Origin: an uncultured Acidobacteriota bacterium
GTDB taxonomy: Bacteria > Acidobacteriota > Terriglobia > Terriglobales > Acidobacteriaceae
Assembly (NCBI GenBank): GCA_903832475.1
Contig: CAILBQ010000804.1
Span: forward strand, 1-8,949
Direction: 5' to 3'
Length of the DNA stretch: 8,949 bases
Shown here: piece after piece, positions 6,486-8,949 of the stretch
How the letters are laid out: every line of letters starts with the position of its first letter
How positions within the stretch are numbered: position 1 is the first letter of the stretch
Translations under genes and position numbers: made by a program
The notes under the pieces: generated by a model
Databases searched by the model: none
What the model was told of the DNA's origin: nothing
The model's input: only the letters and a program-made list of their open reading frames with translations

Positions 6486-7610
6486 TCAATTACCTGGATT
6501 CTGACTGTCGAGCTTCCGTTGTTCGGCCAGCAGCGACATCGACGTCATCAGGTTCTGCACACTGACCATGCCTACGATCTTTTCGCCTTCCGCGACGGGA
6601 ATCAACGTCAGTCCGCGTCCCGCGGTGATGCGGCGGATGATCGCGCCCAGCGTATCTTCCGGCTTCGCCACCTGGAAGGTGCGAGACATCACGCCCTGGA
6701 TGTAACCGTTGCCGTCGGTGCGCAAGGTTTCCACAATCCTCTGACGATTGACGATGCCCACCAGTTGCGAGCCCCGAACCACCGGAAAATCTTCCTGCAG
6801 CGAGTGAACGCAGCGATGCAGCGCGTCTGCAAGTGTGTCGGAAGGCGAAAGGGTGGCGTAATCGGTTAACATTACTTCGCGCATTTGAACGGTATCCACG
6901 ACCGATTGATAGAAGACGCCCTGATCCTCAAGCTGAGCGCCAATAAAGATGAAAAATCCCGCCGCCGGCAAGATGGGGTCGTGCAGGAAAAAGCCAACAA
7001 AAATGGCCGTCAGCGCGACCAGCTGGCCAAGTCCGACAAGAGCTCTTCCTGCCGGAGTGGCCACATTTCCGCCGGTGGATCCAGCCATACCTGTGCGCAG
7101 CAACCGCCCAGCGTCCAGAGGGTAAGCCGGCATCATGTGCAGCAGTCCGAGCGCTGCCTGCAGCCAGACCATGCTGCGCAGCAGAGCGGCCGGGGTGATG
7201 TAAGGCGTCGCAAGGATCGGGAAATTGCCACTGGCTCCCGTGAAGGTGGCCGCCAGGAACAGCGCTGTCAGCAGGTTCGCAAGAGGACCGGCCGCAGCCA
7301 GCGCGTATTGTGCCCGCCCAGAATTGGCCGTCTCCTGGCTCTCCGGATTGGCATAGGCAAACAGGCCGCCGATCGGTAGGAGCAACACGGTTCGCAGCCG
7401 CAATCCCAGCCATGCCGCCGTCAGCAGACGGGCGATCTCCCGCACGGCAACGGCCGCCGCAATCAGCAGCCAAAGCCCCAGCCCAGTCAATGGATTACTG
7501 CCTACCGCATTGCCAAACAGCAGGCAGATCACCGCCAGAAGCACAAAAAAGGTGTGAATGCGGAATTCCACACCCATCCACCGCCCTAACGGGATTGACC
7601 AGCCGCGCAT
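6486..7610 (-). CDS. M50 (site-2 protease-like) membrane protein with two CBS domains; zinc motif degenerate
   Basis: This 374-residue protein has the architecture of the CBS-containing site-2 protease group. Hydrophobic segments lie at about 19-34, 44-56, 102-122, 147-161, 191-209 and 212-225, followed by two CBS domains at about 243-296 and 304-358 that would sit in the cytoplasm and may bind adenine nucleotides. LLPIGG (76-81) and MPAYPLDAGR (160-169) match family motifs, including the third zinc ligand Asp166. However, the HExxH motif reads REIAR (57-61): Glu58 is kept and both zinc-binding histidines are arginine. The usual Asn before the PLDG block is His158. Normal members cleave membrane-embedded regulators such as anti-sigma factors; this one is probably not a zinc protease and may act as a binding or scaffold pseudoprotease. 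ATG 7610 is chosen from the family start (MRGWSIPLGRW); the frame stays open upstream to 8012 but only as antisense of rsmD. It is divergent from rsmD. Confidence 0.85.
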   Translation of the reverse strand: MRGWSIPLGRWMGVEFRIHTFFVLLAVICLLFGNAVGSNPLTGLGLWLLIAAAVAVREIARLLTAAWLGLRLRTVLLLPIGGLFAYANPESQETANSGRAQYALAAAGPLANLLTALFLAATFTGASGNFPILATPYITPAALLRSMVWLQAALGLLHMMPAYPLDAGRLLRTGMAGSTGGNVATPAGRALVGLGQLVALTAIFVGFFLHDPILPAAGFFIFIGAQLEDQGVFYQSVVDTVQMREVMLTDYATLSPSDTLADALHRCVHSLQEDFPVVRGSQLVGIVNRQRIVETLRTDGNGYIQGVMSRTFQVAKPEDTLGAIIRRITAGRGLTLIPVAEGEKIVGMVSVQNLMTSMSLLAEQRKLDSQNPGN

Positions 7611-7616
7611 GAGTTG

Positions 7617-7622
7617 ATTGTA
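7617..7622 (-). promoter_or_regulatory. Candidate -10 element placing the M50/CBS transcript start at its ATG
   Basis: On the - strand this reads TACAAT and ends six bases before the ATG at 7610, so transcription would begin on or very near the A of the start codon. No ribosome binding site lies before that ATG, which fits a leaderless message. A clear -35 element is not visible. Confidence 0.3.
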
Positions 7623-7680
7623 TGGGTTGGGTGAGGATACCGATGAAAGTTCGTCGAGAGAAGTCTGGTCGGGGTACGAA

Positions 7681-8298
7681 TTGAGAGTCATCGCTGGAAA
7701 ATTTCGATCTCGCGTGCTGGCCGCGCCAGCCGGCATGGACACGCGCCCTACCGCAGATCGTCTTCGGGAGACTCTTTTCAATGTGCTCACGCAGGGCACG
7801 CAGGATCGCGTGGACGGAGCCAATTTTCTCGATTTGTTTGCCGGTTCGGGCGCGGTCGGGATTGAGGCCATCAGCCGTGGCGCGGCTAACGTCACATTTG
7901 TGGAGCAGGCACCTACGGCCCTCACCGTCCTTCGCGAGAATCTCGGCACGCTGGGAGTAAAATCCGGATTCAGCATAGAAAAGCGCAGCGTCGAGAGATT
8001 TCTGCGCAGCAATATCGAAAAGAAGCAGGAACAAAACGGCGTTTTCAGCGTCGTATTCCTCGATCCACCCTATGACGCCGCTGACGCCTACTCGACCTCT
8101 CTTGATCTCCTTGGCGGTTCTTGTGCGGAACTTTTGACCGAAGGAGCCTGGATCGTCGCCGAGCACCGTCGCAAGGTGCAGCTCGCCGACCACTACGGCA
8201 TCCTGTCGCGCTGGCGGATTAAAGAGCAGGGCGACGCCGGTTTGAGTTTTTACAAAGTCGACTCCGGTGACGAGAAGGCTGAGCTTCCACACGCTTGA
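7681..8298 (+). CDS. rsmD: 16S rRNA (guanine(966)-N2)-methyltransferase RsmD
   Basis: This 205-residue protein is the family's usual length and transfers a methyl group from S-adenosylmethionine to N2 of G966 in 16S rRNA on the small subunit. It opens with RVIAGKFRSRVL, the canonical RsmD start, followed by TRPTADRLRETLFNVL (22-37), the SAM-binding LDLFAGSGAVGIEA (50-63), FVEQ (73-76) at the acidic ligand position, and the catalytic DPPY (128-131). TTG 7681 is taken as the start because RsmD proteins normally begin at this residue; the alternative TTG at 7618 would add 21 unconserved residues and nearly meet the divergent M50/CBS start. GGGG six bases upstream of 7681 may serve as a weak ribosome site. 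The gene ends 70 bases before a hairpin terminator. Confidence 0.93.
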   Translation: MRVIAGKFRSRVLAAPAGMDTRPTADRLRETLFNVLTQGTQDRVDGANFLDLFAGSGAVGIEAISRGAANVTFVEQAPTALTVLRENLGTLGVKSGFSIEKRSVERFLRSNIEKKQEQNGVFSVVFLDPPYDAADAYSTSLDLLGGSCAELLTEGAWIVAEHRRKVQLADHYGILSRWRIKEQGDAGLSFYKVDSGDEKAELPHA

Positions 8299-8363
8299 TT
8301 TCAGTCTGTCAGCGCGATAGCTCCACCACGACAAGTGTCAATTCCCAATTCCGTACCTGCAGC

Positions 8364-8394
8364 AAAAACCCGCGCCATTCGACGCGGGTCTTTG
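8364..8394. terminator. Bidirectional rho-independent terminator
   Basis: ACCCGCG (8368-8374) pairs with CGCGGGT (8383-8389) around an eight-base loop. On the - strand the stem is followed by TTTT (8367-8364), which suits the small KGG-type gene ending at 8483. On the + strand it is followed by CTTTG, a weaker tail that could still end rsmD transcripts. Confidence 0.75.
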
Positions 8395-8482
8395 TACTCA
8401 CCTCCGGTTTGGTCAGCGCTGAGAATTCGCGGCAAACGCGGCGCCCTCTATCCGAAGCCGCGCAATCCGAGATGTCAAGGTC

Positions 8483-8701
8483 CTACTTGTTTCCCCCGCT
8501 GTGCGAATGCTGGCCGCCCTTCACCTGCGCATCATGGCTCGGCTGGTTTTGAGTGCGGTTGTCCTTCTGCTTAGTCTCGTTCGATTGCTGTGTTTGCGAA
8601 TGGGAAGCGTCAGAACCGCCTTGATGAGATTGCTGACCACCCTTCACTTGCGCTTCATGACTCGGCTGGTTGTGGCTTCTGTTATCCGATGTATTTGCCA
8701 T
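8483..8701 (-). CDS. Small hydrophilic KGG-motif protein with an internal duplication
   Basis: This 72-residue, very polar protein lacks hydrophobic core residues and is probably disordered in solution. Two copies of a unit of about 26 residues (6-31 and 47-72, offset 41) share DNR, then NQPSH, AQVKGGQ and SH followed by GG. The AQVKGGQxSH block resembles the KGG motif of small stress-induced proteins (typical pattern IAxKGGxASH). Gln, Ser, His and Asn dominate, and six or more histidines could bind metal. ATG 8701 is supported by AGGAG about ten bases upstream; the frame is open further but without a good start. A terminator lies about 90 bases downstream. A role in desiccation, osmotic or general stress is inferred from the motif only. 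Confidence 0.75.
   Translation of the reverse strand: MANTSDNRSHNQPSHEAQVKGGQQSHQGGSDASHSQTQQSNETKQKDNRTQNQPSHDAQVKGGQHSHSGGNK
8486..8686 (-). repeat. Internal tandem-like duplication in the KGG-type gene
   Basis: Two diverged copies of about 78 bases (8609-8686 and 8486-8563) are offset by 123 bases, which is 41 codons. The DNA differs at many third positions while the peptide is largely kept, so the duplication is not recent and is under coding constraint. Confidence 0.75.
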
Positions 8702-8854
8702 AATGCAACTACTCCTGGATGCCGGCGCTGCACATCGCACGTTTCCGTAACGCCAGACTCTAGTTCAGATGCCTCGTCAAGGGGCGGCGTTGTCCCGAGG
8801 TCCGGCAAGGATCTCGCCAGACACGGCGGATTGCGTCTATCGACTCGTGAAGAC
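8702..8854. other. Upstream region of the KGG-type gene
   Basis: These 153 bases separate the stop codon of the right-edge gene from the start of the KGG-type gene, both on the - strand. They hold the AGGAG ribosome site. A - strand TTGACG (8775-8780) could be a -35 element, but the hexamer 17 bases on, TCTGGC, is a poor -10. No terminator or gene is evident. Confidence 0.3.
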
Positions 8855-8949
8855 TTAGTTCATCTGGCTGGACTTCGATTTCAGGTATTTATCGAACGGA
8901 ATTTCAAAGTAAAAAAGCTCTCTGCCGTCCGCTGACTTGACCTTGTGCA
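8855..8949 (-). CDS. Unidentified protein, C-terminal 30 residues (5' end outside window)
   Basis: On the - strand a frame is open from the right edge to a TAA at 8857-8855. The visible end of the protein includes SADGRELFYFEIPFDKYL and then a Lys/Ser-rich tail ending QMN. The mix of charged and aromatic residues with strand-like alternation looks like real protein, and the other two frames on this strand stop after 14 and 22 codons. Nothing is known of the rest of the gene, so no function is proposed. It reads in the same direction as the KGG-type gene, 153 bases downstream. Confidence 0.5.
   Translation of the reverse strand, partial: HKVKSADGRELFYFEIPFDKYLKSKSSQMN

Noticed and set aside
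7614..7641. TTGATT and GATACC as an rsmD promoter
   Set aside because: The -10 matches consensus at only three of six positions; not better than chance in this region.
7611..8012. N-terminal extension of the M50/CBS frame up to 8012
   Set aside because: The extra 134 residues are the antisense of rsmD, are low-complexity in style and precede the family's natural start at MRGWSIPLGRW.
8501..8935. A 144-codon + strand frame across the KGG-type gene and its upstream region
   Set aside because: It is a shadow of the repeat-bearing - strand gene, its peptide is Leu/Arg/Met-rich without motifs, and it runs over the ribosome site of the real gene.
1..8949. CRISPR arrays, tRNA or rRNA genes, insertion sequences, attachment sites
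   Set aside because: No regularly spaced repeats, cloverleaf, terminal inverted repeats, transposase or integrase were found; the only repeat is inside the KGG-type gene.

Overview
The window looks like ordinary chromosomal DNA from a moderately high-GC bacterium. Family content (DUF899 cluster, MoeB-rhodanese fusion, PilZ protein with GTG start, RsmI, an M50/CBS membrane protein, RsmD, a KGG-type small protein) and general style suggest an acidobacterium of the Terriglobia type. That placement is inference from memory; no rRNA or other marker is present. No tRNA, rRNA, CRISPR array, phage gene or insertion sequence was seen.

Left part (1-2762, all + strand): the C-terminal end of a TetR-type repressor, a tiny membrane protein beginning MCPAC, a DUF899 thioredoxin-like protein, a GyrI-like effector-binding protein and a GT-A-fold glycosyltransferase-like protein follow each other with short gaps. 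The first four look like one co-transcribed redox or small-molecule response group under the TetR protein. The glycosyltransferase may be a passenger.

Middle (2801-6161): a MoeB/ThiF-type E1 enzyme fused to a rhodanese (- strand) converges on the glycosyltransferase gene. Across a 233-base divergent region with repeated AGCAAT/ATTGCT half-sites lies a + strand hypothetical gene followed by a PilZ (cyclic-di-GMP-binding) gene. These converge on rsmI (- strand), the 16S rRNA C1402 2'-O-methyltransferase gene.

Right part (6162-8949): a 324-base stretch without a convincing gene is followed by an M50 (site-2 protease-like) membrane protein with two CBS domains on the - strand, whose HExxH zinc motif reads REIAR. 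rsmD (16S rRNA G966 methyltransferase) is divergent from it, 70 bases away, and probably starts at TTG. A bidirectional hairpin terminator, a small duplicated KGG-type protein gene (- strand) and the last 30 codons of an unidentified - strand gene close the window.

The most notable items are the apparently protease-dead M50/CBS protein, its possible leaderless start, and the MCPAC microprotein overlapping the DUF899 gene. I did not find strong evidence for a wholly new multi-gene system.
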